This document shows, piece after piece, positions 10,607 to 23,960 of a stretch of DNA of 64,000 nt; within the stretch, counting starts at the first letter, position 1; every line of letters begins with the position of its first letter. The stretch covers positions 70,808,252-70,872,251 of the forward strand of contig CM055097.1 in the NCBI GenBank assembly GCA_029204225.1, given 5' to 3'. Position numbers and translations under genes: made by a program. The notes below the pieces were generated by a model. It ran no database searches. It was not told the origin of the DNA and saw nothing but the letters and a program-made list of their open reading frames with translations. The stretch is from Diphasiastrum complanatum. Its lineage: Eukaryota; Streptophyta; Lycopodiopsida; Lycopodiales; Lycopodiaceae.

Positions 10607-11241
10607 AATATGATATTAAAAATAGAAAAAGATGACACGGGCCTATATTATGCAAAATAATATAGGCCCAAAAAGCTCTTAAAATCAGGCCAACGGTAAT
10701 TACGTATTAGGTAATGGCATAAATAATCAGGGACCCGGGCAGCGAGTGGCGGATACAATAAGCGGATACAATGGTCGGAAAATCCTTTTTTTTTTTTCAT
10801 TCATGTTAAGCAACTAGTGGTTGTTATATACAACATATACAACTTGGCAATGCCATTTACGGAGCTAAGCTCCTTAGATGTCACTACACAGTGGTCTGGA
10901 TTCGAGCCTACACCTTTCCGGTGGCAATCAACAACTCTACCCATACAACCTCTTTTGAGTTATCCTTCAAAAACCTACATTTTATGGAACTTCTCAGTTT
11001 TTTGAAGACGTTTTTACTTATGAAAAGGTATATATATATATATATGCTTGTACGAAAAACTGTCAGACATTTTATGGTACCAATTTTTGAGAAAACTTGC
11101 CGATTTCATTCCTATAGTTTGCCAATTTTCTCAAGCAGTGGGCGGATGCCACGAGCAGGGACCGAATTATTTATGGTAATGGCCCGACCAAATGGCCATT
11201 ATCGTGCATAATTGGTGTTTGCCTGATTTTTCTCTCTTGCA

Positions 11242-11244
<3 letters not shown>
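10607..11244. other. No recognisable gene
   Basis: A short (TA)n lies at 11031-11044. A B-box-like GATTCGAGCC at 10908 has no convincing A box. Weak inverted similarity exists between about 10711 and 11180. Confidence 0.4.

Positions 11245-11306
<62 letters not shown>
11245..11306. repeat. (CT)n microsatellite, 62 bp
   Basis: Uninterrupted TC/CT dinucleotide run. Confidence 0.95.
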
Positions 11307-11309
<3 letters not shown>

Positions 11310-11649
11310 TATGGCAGAGGTAAGCAAAAACACGGTTACTCCAGTGAGTTTATTATTGTTCAAATATGGTTGTAGTTCAGATCAATGCACGCAATACTAA
11401 CAGGCCCTTTTGGGGCAAGAACTCCTGAAAGCTGATTTATGTGAAGAAACATGTTAAGCAATCTAAATCCAAAAATCTTTGGAGGGATGTCTCCCATGAA
11501 CCGATTAAAACTCAAATCCGAGTATATGGGGCTCTAAAAGTAATATAAATACAATTCAAATCCAACTATCTGATTTAAAAACAGTTGCAATTCAAGGAAA
11601 AGTTGTGGCATTCAAGTAATTAATTATCGAATACCTCCATTATCTGTTT

Positions 11650-11739
11650 TAGCACCCAAGAGGGTTGGCTCAGCTGGTTAGCTTGGCATCCAAAGTTTCT
11701 TTGGTCCCAGGTTCGAGCCTCCTCTTGGAAACCAAGAAG
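11650..11739 (+). mobile_element. tRNA-derived SINE copy 2, ~90 bp, 11-12 bp TSD
   Basis: Same family as the copy at 7248, in plus orientation. A box TGGCTCAGCTGG, B box GGTTCGAGCC, and the terminal hairpin CTTGG-AAA-CCAAG followed by AAG(C). The direct repeat CATTATCTGTTT occurs on both sides (11638-11649, 11740-11751), so the insertion is bounded exactly and again has no poly(A) tail. Confidence 0.85.
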
Positions 11740-11751
11740 CATTATCTGTTT

Positions 11752-12448
11752 CAAGCTTAATACGTTTTTTTCCTTGACCCTAGGAGCTTCCTCGGTTTCC
11801 AATATCAAGTCTAAAATTGGAGAAGTTGCCAAATTTGGCAAACTATCATCTACATTAGTTTTGGGTTGAGATTTTGTCTCAGATTCGATTGCAGAAGTAG
11901 TTGCAATGCTTACCAAAGATTTCATCTTGAAAATACTAAAACCAAAGGCTAAAATGACCAGATATAGAGCTTGACAACTTGAGATCCCAAGCCTCTTGAT
12001 GAGCTCTGTTGACTCATTGCAGCTATCTTTAATAAGAAAACATGACGTGTCGTCTTTGTGTACTTTTCACTCGTGTGAGGACTTCACAAACAATGTGATT
12101 GATCTTCTAACTTGGTGTGTGTGATTGCACATAGATCTATCACTCAATTGATGCAAACAATCTAGCTTGAAAATTCTAAGGCAAGAGCACACAAAACATG
12201 CATCTATCATTCACCATTCAACATTCACATTGAGCGGCAACTTTTGATGAACAAAACTAAGTATGGAAATGGCTTACTCTCAAATAAAGAGAGAATATAA
12301 CTAATTGCTCTCGAGTAGAGAGAAAGTTTGGAAAAAATTCTAAGTGTTGGGAGCTCTTTTACCAATGTCACATCAAAAAAACTAAGTGTTGATACAAACA
12401 CTCACACTCATAGTCACTCAAGATTCAAACATAGGTGGGAACATAGAT
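11752..12448. other. No recognisable gene
   Basis: Non-coding AT-rich DNA. Nothing supported. Confidence 0.5.
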
Positions 12449-12565
12449 CAATGATTGGACCATCTTCCTACCACCTCTTACAATGATTGGACTACTTCTA
12501 AGTCACCTCTAACATTGATTGGATCATTTTGGTGCATCTCTTGCTATGATTGGTCCAAATTGTCA
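12449..12565. repeat. Diverged tandem repeat, ~32-bp period, about 4 copies
   Basis: The words CAATGATTGGAC, CAATGATTGGAC, CATTGATTGGAT and CTATGATTGGTC start at 12449, 12481, 12513 and 12544. Each is followed by a CACCTCT-like pyrimidine segment. Confidence 0.7.
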
Positions 12566-13050
12566 AATGAAGTCATGAGGTGCATTGTCACTAGCCCTTT
12601 ACCATCAATCCAAGTGTAAGCAACCTACACTATCATGAGCTAATTCAAGTCTAAATTTGACCTAATCACTTATTTCAAACAAATTTTGCTTCATGAAATT
12701 TATTTACAAGTAAATCTGGAATGAGAAGAGATTGCGATTGCCATTCACAAAATAATTCACCATTGAAAATAAGACAATTCTCTATCTTCCATTATCTCCG
12801 AATGAGGGTACATGGAATCTTTATAGCCTCGCGGTTGTTCACTAAATGTAATGTTTAAAACTTCCTAACTGCTATAACCACTTCTGTCAAGGGTCAAAAT
12901 ATAATATTGATACTGGATCGATTTGGATTTTGATACTGAATTGAAACAAACTTAGACTATTTTGGTTCCACATTATCACATGTTCACAAAGTAAAAACTA
13001 TACTTGACATAAAGATAAATTTAAATAACACAAAAGAGACCATGTAGAGT
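12566..13050. other. No recognisable gene
   Basis: AT-rich, non-coding. Confidence 0.45.
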
Positions 13051-13054
13051 CTCT

Positions 13055-13340
13055 ACACGACCACCTTTTGATCATAAGCATGAGCAATTCTCATGACATC
13101 TTCCAGCGAGTTCATTTGGTTTTGCTTACATTGATTTTGAAAGTCCGTCGGTAATCCATTTACAAATTGCCATTCAATGTACTTCCTATGAAAATACAAT
13201 ACCTTGGTCAATAGGTTGATGAATTCCTAACTGTAGGCAAATCCTTAGAATCCATTTTCAATTCAATAAAATCCCGCTCATCCACTGTCATGAAGCCTTC
13301 AGGAAAACCTCTCGTAAATCGTTCCATGACTCTAGGTTCA
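13055..13340 (-). pseudogene. Ty3/gypsy-type gag fragment
   Basis: The minus strand reads WQFVNGLPTDFQ and then MNSLEDVMRIAHAYDQ (about 13180-13055), which resembles the C-terminal part of a retrotransposon gag domain. Farther upstream, MTVDERDFIELK lies in another frame with stops between. No zinc knuckle or pol sequence follows, so this is a small relic. The call rests on resemblance only. Confidence 0.35.
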
Positions 13341-14375
<1,035 letters not shown>

Positions 14376-15118
14376 CGGTTGGATGTGGAGAGAACTATAA
14401 ACAGAAACGGAAGAGTATTTGTGAGGAGACGCTCTACAAGCTAAGGTAAGATCTCTGCTATGTCTATGGCTTACTAAATAGCTGGCACAATACCCATGAA
14501 TGAGGTATGCTTGCTGTAAATAGCTCACACATATGATAACTGTGGATTGGTTTCGAAGGATTGGCTTCAATTGCAATTACTACGATTGAGCGTTGTCACA
14601 GCCACACACCCGGGCAATCACTGAGGTAGGATATCTATCATCATTTTGGAAATGTTGCTTTTGGACAGCGATGATACACTTGATAGTAAATCGTTGATCA
14701 ATATATAGTTTTGATATTCTTTTGGTGAAGTGATAGGCCGCTGGCCAATGCTTGCTTATGAAGTGAGAAATCGCACTATGTGCTTATTGAAGCGCTGCAG
14801 ATGTATACATGATTACACATTTTTGATGATTGCCTACTGTGCAGATTTTCGCGTTTTGAAAATGCGTGGTGACAACGATCAATGTTGGAAATTAAGCCCA
14901 CAGTTGTCTCCTTGGAATCACAACTTAGATAGCCAAATTATTTGAAAAATGTCTACAACGGGCTTCCGGCTGATCTCCAGAAGGGTAACCAATCTTGTCA
15001 TAATTTCAAGTTCAGATGTTAAGTTCAATTACTTGAAGTCATTGAAGACTTGGCCATCTTCAAGGACTTCGAAGAACTAGCATTTAGAACAAGTTTGTAG
15101 ATTTACATTACTTTTTCA
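14376..15118. other. No recognisable gene
   Basis: Non-coding. An LTR-like start (TGTTGGAAATTAAGCCC, 14883) is present but no matching end or partner was found. Confidence 0.4.
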
Positions 15119-15545
15119 ATAGTCTGCAGAAATATGCTAAGTGTCGCAATAGTCTACAGAACTCTAAGTGTCGCTACAATCTGCAGAAATGAACTATCTT
15201 TTTCACAGTGTCGACTTTTTCCCAACAAGCGACACTTCAGCATAGTTGACAAATTCAAGTTTTTGTGACAGTGTCCACTTTTTTACTTTTTCTCGAAAAG
15301 TGACAGTGTCAGCTTTTTCTCAAAAAGTGACACTTCAGCCCAGTTTACAAATTCAACTTTTTGCAACAGTGTCGGCTTTTTTCCCAAAAAGCGACACATG
15401 TCTTAAACTTCTTCCTTTCAACTATTTTGAAGGAGTTAACTTGTTTTAAGGACACCGTCGACTTTTTGAAGGATAGTGTTGTCTTTTTAAGGGCACTGTC
15501 GTCTTTTTCGCAAAATCCTGAAGAGAGAGAAAAAGCGACAGTCAT
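15119..15545. repeat. Array of short tandem and hairpin-forming repeats
   Basis: Units of about 30 bp (AGTCTGCAGAAATATGC..., AGTCTACAGAACTC...) run into a set of inverted repeats of the form GTGTCGRCTTTTT...AAAAAGCGACAC. CAGTGTC starts at 15207, 15270, 15304 and 15368, with matching GCGACAC/GTGACAC arms. Decayed copies continue to about 15545. Each unit could form a 12-bp stem. Confidence 0.7.
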
Positions 15546-16287
15546 CTATTTTCAATGAGGAACGTTCCAGGCACTTCCTGTAAAAAGCGAAGTGAGAAAA
15601 TTTGTGACGTCCTCGTCTGCGTCAACATTCCCTATGGGTTGACCTCGTATAGTTGTCATCTCAAGCCAATACTTCCAAGTACAACGACTTGTCTAATTAG
15701 ATGACAAACATCTATTGTAATTAATACATGGATGCAATCTATAAATGGATTATCCAGGCACACTCTACGTGATGCTTCGTCCATGAGACGTATGATTTGA
15801 GCCTCCCAAATATGCCGTCATTTTTTGTTGTAATTGCTATTTTATTGTGCTTCAGTGTAATATAGCCGCAACACGTTTTTTATCTATGTATAGCGTAGAT
15901 GAATGCTGTGATTGAATGCACTTTATCTTGTTTGATCGCGCTTGTTTACTCACTCTGATCAAAACACGGACGTCTACGACTCCTTCGCTTCTGATCAGAC
16001 GATGGCTGTCTTTGACACTTGAGGAACTCGCGATATCATACTGCTCTTCCATTTATTTTAGATTTAAACTTCATATTGAATCTAATTTTCAATAATATCA
16101 CACACACAAACCATTTCTAATCTCTTTGATGACTGCACTCTCATTTTTGTGAGTATGAACTAATTTTTAAGATCCTGTTGGTCAACAAGAACACTTAAAG
16201 CTGTGATTATATTTAGCATAAGCTTGATATTAGACTGTTTTTGCATCTAGCAGCTGATTGGAACAGGAGAGCTGTTCCGCAATATTT
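15546..16287. other. No recognisable gene
   Basis: Non-coding. A TATA-like TCTATAAATGG lies at 15738-15748, but no transcription unit can be defined. Confidence 0.4.
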
Positions 16288-16989
16288 TGTGAAAGTACTG
16301 TACTTTAGGACCATAAATGGATCTACAAAAGATCCACAAGAGTGATTGCATGCTTGCTTAACAATCTATCAAAAAACTAGACACAAAAAAGTTGATCTAG
16401 ATTGGCAATTTGACAAACAACAAGCATTAACAATCAAAAGCATTAATAAACATTGAAATCCAGGCCCACACGTGTGTACTACAGTCTGTAGTACAGCCTT
16501 CAACTTGAGAAACAAGTAGAAATCGATTTGGTTTCATTTGGATCACAAAAACTCAATGTACATAGTGAACTAGCTTGAGATTGCCAATGAGCTCCAAAAA
16601 TTTTCTATCTTCTCACTATGGAGAGAGGGAATACATAGCAAATTCGACTTCCTTCTTGAAGTTAGATGGATTTCCAGCATGTAATAAGGAAGTTAACTCA
16701 CTCTCCTTGACCTAAAATAAAACCCTAGCCTAGATCCTAGAGTTATGCTTGGTAGATAGCTAGTTGGTCAAATTTTCACCTTAAATTTAGGTGTAGGTCC
16801 TATAAAGTAGGGATGACCACCAAATAGACATGACCAACTCTCTTGACTTGACCTAACCTACATTAGGATGGGTTTCCCATGTGGCATCATAGCCTCACAT
16901 GTGTGGGACCCACTTGTGTACACAGTTTACACTATTCTACATAGTTTTTGATCAAGTTAGATTTGCCAATTTTTGGCAATTTCTTCACA
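16288..16989 (-). mobile_element. Family A LTR1, 702 bp
   Basis: On the plus strand it begins TGTGAAAGTACTG and ends TTTCTTCACA; the family polypurine tract (inverse CTCCTCCTC) follows at 16990. Subgroup with LTR2 and LTR5 (GATTGCATGC, AGCATTAATAAAC, GGTAGATAGC). Confidence 0.9.
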
Positions 16990-17002
16990 CTCCTCCTCAA
17001 AT

Positions 17003-18303
17003 TTAGCTTGATCTATCTACAACTCTCTTGCTAGATGAATGAATGCTTTTAGAAGTGTCTAAAAAATCCAGTACAAACAAGGAACTTTTGAGACTCCAAT
17101 AGAGAAAGATGTCCATGAAGGATCTTTCACCACCTCTTAGAGGATCCCTTACAAGATGTTCCATAAATGTGTCTATATACATGTAGCACACTTCAAAACT
17201 AAACATCATGCCAAGCCATGGATTCCAAGGCATTTTGTGCACTTGAAGATACATCAAATAAAATATTAAGTGCATAAATAATGTTGCCAAAGACAACTTG
17301 CCTTGCTTGATCCATATGGTTGAGCCTTGATGGCTCCATCTTGATACTCAAGATTCTTCTTGGAGTCCTCGGGTCTTGAGCTTGATGCTCCACTTGACTT
17401 GACTCCAAAACATCAATGAATTGAATAAGGTGGTGATCCAAAGGTGCTTCTTCAAGTTTACAAATCTTCCACTCTTGAAAGATCACATTTCCACCATTGA
17501 CAAATTCTTTGGTGGAAACCAAGTAGATTCTACAATCTCTACTTGAAGAGCAAAACACTACCATTATTACTATCATTGAAATAGGATAATCTTTGGTCCT
17601 TACATTGGAATGATCATGCACAAAGCATGTGGACACAAAGATTTCCAAAGCAAATGATGTTTCATCTTTTATGACTCTATTGAATAGTTATCCAATGAAA
17701 TTGCTTTATCAACAACAATGTAGATTTTAAAGCATCCCATTTCATTGTCTTGTCAAACAAAGTAATAAACACCATGAATCTTAAAGGTAAGAAACAAGTC
17801 ACCTCATGTCTACTACTACTTTCCAAAAAGTATTCAAAGATAGTAGACTCTCTAATTCTCATGACCCTTGCAAGATGCACACTTGAATGGACAATTTGCA
17901 TGCAATTTGATGACTCGGCCATTGTCATTGAGGACTCCCTTGGAACTCTCATGCTTTGAGGTTGATCCTCAAGATCTTCCTCCTTTTGATGCTCCTCCTC
18001 AATGCAAGCAAGATCACACTTTGCCAAGATCTCCTCTTGAGTGATCTCCTCCTTTGCCAAGCTCATTCTTTCAAAAGCAACACTAGCTTCCAGCTTAAAC
18101 AATCTTCCATGTTTAAATCCCTTTGCAATGCAAACATCATTCTTCAAGATGAAACAAACACCATGCTTAAAGTGGACATCCAAATCACTTTCTAAGAGTA
18201 GACCAACACTAAGCATATTCTTGGTGATTGATGGTACATAAAGGACATTTTCTAGATCCATGCATTTTGAGGATTCTAGATATAGAGATGGTGCCAACAC
18301 CAT
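17003..18303 (-). pseudogene. Family A body 1: pre-integrase stub and unassigned ORFs
   Basis: Continues from the protease in another frame. NVLYVPSITKNMLSVG and FKHGRLFKLE are the standard copia protease/pre-integrase linker. After that, where WHRRLGHL and integrase would be expected, an acidic stretch (LAKEEITQEEILAKCDLACIEEE) leads into about 300 residues, in three overlapping frames, that show no integrase, RT or RNase H motif. The same sequence recurs in bodies 2 and 3, so it is a family property and not a single deletion. Function not recognised. Confidence 0.6.
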
Positions 18304-19339
18304 CTATCCTACGTTCTTCATCATTTGCAGTAAAGACAAACTTTTTAACATCATTGAAAGAGTGTAAGGTTGAGAAAAAGTCCTTTTCACAAGACATGTG
18401 GGAGCTAGCCCCACTGTCGATCCACCAATTGTCTCTTGAATTGCTATTGCTTGTTGGCGAGGATGTAGATGTCATCAAGAATACATCTACTTCATCCTCC
18501 TCCTCCTCCTTTGCAAGGTTTCCTTGTTTGTCCTCCTCCACTTGTGCTCTTAGCCTCTTGTAGCATTCAGATGCATAATGCCCATTCTTTCCACAAAAGA
18601 AGCATTTTTGCTTTGACTTGTCCTTTGAGCTTGATGCATCATCCTCTTCTTTGGCCTCCTTTGGATGCTTCTTCTTTCCATTGGCCTTCTTTTTGCCCTT
18701 GAATGAGAAATTGGCTTTCTCATCACCATCCTGCAATGACAAGGAACTCATCCTAGATTTTGCATGGAGCATCCTGCACTCTTCAGCCACTAATACACTG
18801 TGAAGTTTTTCTATAGTTGGCAAAGTGTCTTGGATGACAAAACTTTGGACCATATTTGCAAAGTCATCTCCTAGACCATTAAGGACAATTTGTACAAGCT
18901 CTCCATCATGAATCGTCTCTCCAATGGAAGCCAACTCCCTATTTAGAGACTTGATTCTGAGTACATAATCATGTGCACTCTCCTCACTTCTCCTCATGCT
19001 TTGCAAAATCTGATTTCTAAGCATGAGTACTCTTGAAGTGCTATTAGATTCATAGATTGATTTTAAAGACTCCCAAGCCTCTTTAGCACTAGTACATGTT
19101 GATACTTCTCTCAACAAATCATTGTTCACATTCATCTTCACACAATGAAGTGCAAGCCTAGATCTCTTCTTGTATCTAGCTAACTCCTGTGCACCTAGAG
19201 GTTCATCTTCATCATCAATCAAGAACTCATAAAGGTCTTGGGGCACCAAGAGTGACTCCATCCTGACCTTCCAAATAGCATAATTTCTAGAATTCAATCT
19301 CTCACTAGCTTCTAGAAGGTATGCTCCAGCAGATCCCAT
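18209..19339 (-). pseudogene. Family A body 1: gag with zinc knuckle and aspartic protease
   Basis: Copia gag starting at the ATG of MGSAGAYLLEASERLNS (19339). The UBN2-type gag core (YAIWKVRMESLL, ALHCVKMNV, AWESLKSIYE, LMLRNQI, LVQIVLNGL) is followed by a Lys-rich linker, the CCHC knuckle CFFCGKNGHYASEC and the protease site WWIDSGASSHMS. The frame is open to about DGVGT, where a frameshift relative to body 3 ends the protease at 18209. This is the best preserved gag of the three bodies. It could have supplied capsid but needs replication enzymes in trans. Confidence 0.8.
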
Positions 19340-20113
19340 CTTACTAGTGACTTCTACAAACAAGAAATAGATTTGATTGACTTGAAACTCACAAAGGTCT
19401 CACACTTGCAGTGTTTCACTCAAATTTGATTTCTAATCCAACAAATGGACTTATAATCACAGTTGTATCACTCCCTCAATAAGTTGAAATGAAGATAAGA
19501 TGAAGTGAAAACTACTTTCAAACAAATCTTGCCAAGAAATGGATTGGATTGTCTCTAGAAACTCACTAAGGTCTCTCTCTTGTAGTTTTCCACTCAAATT
19601 AGATTTCTAATCCAACAAATGGACTTATAATCTCAGTTCTAACACTCCCTCACAAAGTTGGAATGAAGATAAGATGATGTGAAATCTACTTACAATTAAA
19701 TCTTGCCAATTTTGGCTATTTTTGGACAAAAAAATGACTTAATCTCTTCCTTCCTTCTTGGTGTACTTTCAAGACCTGTTTTTAACCTTAATAGGACTTG
19801 AACTTCCATGAAACAAATTCAAATCTAATCAATGACAAATGATCTTCGTAGATTATCCTAGGATCTCCACCAAAAATTGAACCAACATCTCACAAATTGA
19901 ATTTTTTTTGATCAAATGAATACCATGCATTAAATGCAGGTTCAGAGGTGCCCACTCATGTGGACAGTACGGATTTTGACCCCTACCAAGTTTGGGATCA
20001 AATCTCCTCACCAAAATCAAGATTCTAGCTTGCCCTCTCAATACTAGTTTTTAGCACCAAAACTTGCTAAAAATGGATTTGCATTAGATCAATGGCTTAT
20101 GCTCGTGTACTTG

Positions 20114-20125
20114 GATCTGATACCA
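20114..20125 (-). other. PBS of body 1
   Basis: The plus strand TCTGATACCA next to LTR2 is the inverse of TGGTATCAGA, the initiator Met tRNA PBS. Confidence 0.8.
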
Positions 20126-20827
20126 TGTGAAAGTACTGTACTTTAGGACCATAAATGGATCTACAAAAGATCCACAAGAGTGATTGCATGCTTGCTTAAC
20201 AATCTATCAAAAAACTAGACACAAAAAAGTTGATCTAGATTGGCAAATTGACAAACAACAAGCATTAACAATCAAAAGCATTAATAAACATTGAAATCTG
20301 AGCCCACACGTGTGAACTATAGTCTGTAGTACGGCCTTAAACTTGAGAAACAAGTAGAAATTGATTTGGTTTCATTTGGATCACAAAAACTCAATGTACA
20401 TAGTGAACTAGCTTGAGATTGCAAATGAGCTCCAAAAATTTTCTATCTTCTCACTATGGAGAGAGGGAATACATAGCAAATTCGACTTCCTTCTTGAAGT
20501 TAGGTGGATTTCCAGCATGTAATAAGGAAGTTAACTCACTCTCCTTGATCTAAAATGAAACCCTAGCCTACATCCTAGAGTTATGCTTGGTAGATAGCTA
20601 GTTGGTCAAATTTTCACCTTAAATTTAGGTTTAGGTCCTATAAAGTAGGGATGACCACCAAATAGACATGACCAACTCTCTTGACTTGACCTAACCTACA
20701 TTAGGATGGGTTTTCCATGTGGCATCATGGCCTCACATGTGTGGGACCCACTTGTGTACACAATTTACACTATTCTACATGGTTTTTGATCAAGCTAGAT
20801 TTGCCAATTTTTGGCAATTTCTTCACA
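20126..20827 (-). mobile_element. Family A LTR2, 702 bp, shared by bodies 1 and 2
   Basis: Same ends and length as LTR1. It serves as 5' LTR of body 1 (PBS on its left) and 3' LTR of body 2 (polypurine tract on its right). Confidence 0.9.
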
Positions 20828-20886
20828 CTCCTCCTCAAATTTAGCTTGATCTATCTACAACTCTCTTGCTAGATGAATGAATGCTT

Positions 20887-22145
20887 TTAGAAGTGTCTAA
20901 AAAATCCAGCTACAAACAAGGAGCTTTTGAGACTCCAATAGAGAAAGATGTCTATGAAGGATCTTTCACCACCTCTTAGAGGATCCCTTACAAGATGTTC
21001 CATAGATGTGTCTATATACATGTAGCACACTTCAAAATTAAACATCATGCCAAGCCATGGATTCCAAGGCATTTTGTGAACTTGAAGATGCATCAATTAA
21101 AATATTAAGTGCATAAATAATGTTGCTAAGGACAACTTGCCTTGCTTGATCCATATGATTGAGCCTTGATGGCTCCATCTTGATACTCAAGATTCTTCTT
21201 GGAGTCCTTGGGTCTTCAGCTTGATCCTCCACTTGACATGACTCCAAAACATCAATGAATTGAATAGGGTGGTGATACAAAGGTGCTTCTTCAAGTTTAC
21301 AAATCTTACACTCTTGAAAGATAAAACATTTCCACCATTGACAAATTCTTTGGTGGAAAACAAGTAGATTCTACAATCTCTACTTGAAGAGCAAAACACT
21401 ACCATTATTCCTATCATTGAAATAGGATAATCTTTGGTCCTTACATTGGAATGATCATGCACAAGGCATGTGGACACAAAGATTTCCAAAGCAAATGATG
21501 TTTCATCTTTTATGACTCTATTGAATAGTTATCCAATGAAATTGCTTTATCAACAACAGATGTAGATTTCAAAGCATCCCGTTTCATTGTCTTGTCATAC
21601 AAAGTAATAAACACCATGAATCTTAAAGGTAAGAAACAAGTCACCTCATGTCTATTACTACTTTCCAAAAAGTATTCAAAGATAGTAGACTCTCCAATGC
21701 TCACAACCCTTGCGAGATGCACACTTGAATGGACAATTTGCATGCAATTTGATGTCTTGGCCATTGTCATTGAGGACTCCCTTGGAACTCTCATGCTTTG
21801 AGGTTGATCCTCAAGATCTTCCTCCTTTTGATGCTCCTCCTCAATGCAAGCAAGATCACACTTTGCCAAGATCTCCTCTTGAGTGATCTCCTCCTTTGCC
21901 AAGCTCATTCTTTCAAAAGCAACACTAGCTTCCAACTTAAACAATCTTCCATGTTTAAATCCCTTTGCAATGCAAATATCATTCTTCAAGATGAAGCAAA
22001 CACCATGCTTAAAGTGGACATCCAAATCACTTTCTAAGAGTAGACCAACACTAAGCATATTCTTGGTGATTGATGGTACATAAAGGACATTTTCTAGATC
22101 CATGCATTTTGAGGATTCTAGATACAAAGATGGTGCCAACACCAT
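20887..22145 (-). pseudogene. Family A body 2: pre-integrase stub and unassigned ORFs
   Basis: Close copy of the corresponding body 1 region (NVLYVPSITKNMLSVG, then the acidic stretch and the unassigned tail), broken into several frames by small indels. Confidence 0.6.
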
Positions 22146-23190
22146 CTATCCTACACTCTTCATCATTTGCAGTAAAGACAAACTTTTTAGAATCATTGAA
22201 AGAGTGTAAGGTTGAGAAAAAGTCCTTTTCACAAGACATGTGGGAGCTAGCCCCACTGTCGATCCACCAATTGTCTCTTGAATTGCTATTGCTTGTTGGC
22301 GAGGATGTAGATGCCATCAAGAATACATCTACTTCATCCTCCTCCTCCTCCTTTGCAAGGTTTTCTTGTTTGTCCTCCTCCACTTGTGCTCTTAGCCTCT
22401 TGTAGCATTCAGATGCATAATGCCCCTTCTTTCTTCTTTCCACAAAAGAAGCATTTTTGCTTTGACATGTCCTTTGAGCTTGATGCATCATCCTCTTCTT
22501 TGGCCTCCTTTGGATGCTTCTTCTTTCCATTGGCCTTCTTTTTGCCCTTGAATGAGAAATTGGCTTTCTCATCACCATCCTGCAATGACAAGAAACTCAT
22601 CCTAGATTTTGCATGGAGCATCCTGCACTCTTCAGCCACTAATACACTGTGAAGTTTTTCTATAGTTGGCAAAGTGTCTTGGATGACAAAACTTTGGACC
22701 GAATTTGCAAAGTCATCTCCTAGACCATTAAGGACAATTTGTACAAGCTCTTCATCATGAATCTTCTATCCAATGGAAGCCAACTCCCTATTTAGAGACT
22801 TGATTCGGAGTACATAATCATGTGCACTCTCCTCACTTCTCCTCATGCTTTGCGAAATCTGATTTCTAAGCATGAGTACTCTTGAAGTGTTACTAGATTC
22901 ATAGATTGATTTTAAAGACTCCCAAGCCTCTTTAGCACTAGTACATGTTGATACTTCTCTCAACAAATCATTGCTCACATTCATTTTCACACAATGAAGT
23001 GCAAGCCTAGATCTCTTCTTGTATCTAGCTAATTCCTATGCACCTAGAGGTTCATCTTCATCTTCAATCAAGAACTCATAAAGGTCTTGGAGTACCAAGA
23101 GTGACTCCATCTTGACCTTCCAAATAGCATAATTTGTAGAATTCAATCTCTCACTAGCTTCTAGAAGGTATGCTCCAGCAGATCCCATCT
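22146..23190 (-). pseudogene. Family A body 2: gag/protease, heavily damaged
   Basis: Same gag as body 1 but with a CAG-to-TAG stop near 23037, another stop near 22770 and a small insertion in the zinc knuckle (near 22430) that shifts the frame, so the CCHC box is destroyed. The protease motif WWIDSGASSHMS is still readable. This body has also lost its PBS. Confidence 0.75.
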
Positions 23191-23960
23191 TACTAGTGAC
23201 GTCTACAAACAAGAAATAGATTTGATTGACTTGAAACTCACAAAGGTCTCACACTTGCAGTGTTTCACTCAAACTTGATTTCTAATCCAACAAATGGACT
23301 TATAATCACAGTTTTATCACTCCCTCACAAAGCTGGAATGAAGATAAGATGAAGTGAAAACTACTTTCAAACAAATCTTGCCAAGAAATGGATTGGATTG
23401 TCTCTAGAAACTCACTAAGGTCTATCTCTTGTAGTTTTTCACTCAAATTAGATTTCTAATCCAACAAATGGACTTATAATCTCAGTTCTAGCACTCCCTC
23501 ACAAAGTTGGAATGAAGATGAGATGATGTGAAATCTACTTACAATCAAATCTTGTTAATTTTGGCTATTTTTGGACAAAAAAATGACTTAATCTCTTCCT
23601 TCATTCTTGGTGTACTTTCAAGACCTGTTTTTAACCTTAGTAGGACTTGAACTTCCATGAAACAAATTCAAATCTAATCAATGACAAATGATCTTCGTAG
23701 ATTATCCTAGGATCTCCACCAGAAATTACACCAACAGCTGACAAATTAAATTTTTTTGGATCAAATGAATACCATGCATTAAATGCAGATTCAGAGGTGC
23801 CCACACATGTGGACAATACGGATTTGGACCCCTACCAAGTTTGGGATCAAATCTCCTCACCAAAATCAAGATTCTAGCTTGCCCTCTCAATATCAGTTTT
23901 TAGCACCAAAACTTGCTAAAAATGGATTTGCATTAGATCAATGGCTTATGCTCTAGTACT

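Noticed and set aside
10895-10930. B-box-like GATTCGAGCC suggesting another tRNA or SINE
   Set aside because: No A box at the right distance and no pairing arms.
10677-11215. Possible terminal inverted repeats (ATAAATAAT...GG.CCC...GTGGC at 10711 and inverse near 11180)
   Set aside because: Similarity is patchy and no target-site duplication was found; not enough to call a MITE.
14883-16110. LTR-like start TGTTGGAAATTAAGCCC with a TATA-like box at 15740
   Set aside because: No matching end, PBS, PPT or partner copy could be fixed.
17750-18563. Plus-strand open frames over the family A bodies (and equivalents at 21.6-22.6 and 25.3-26.5 kb)
   Set aside because: Mirror images of the minus-strand gag and tail frames; no motifs.
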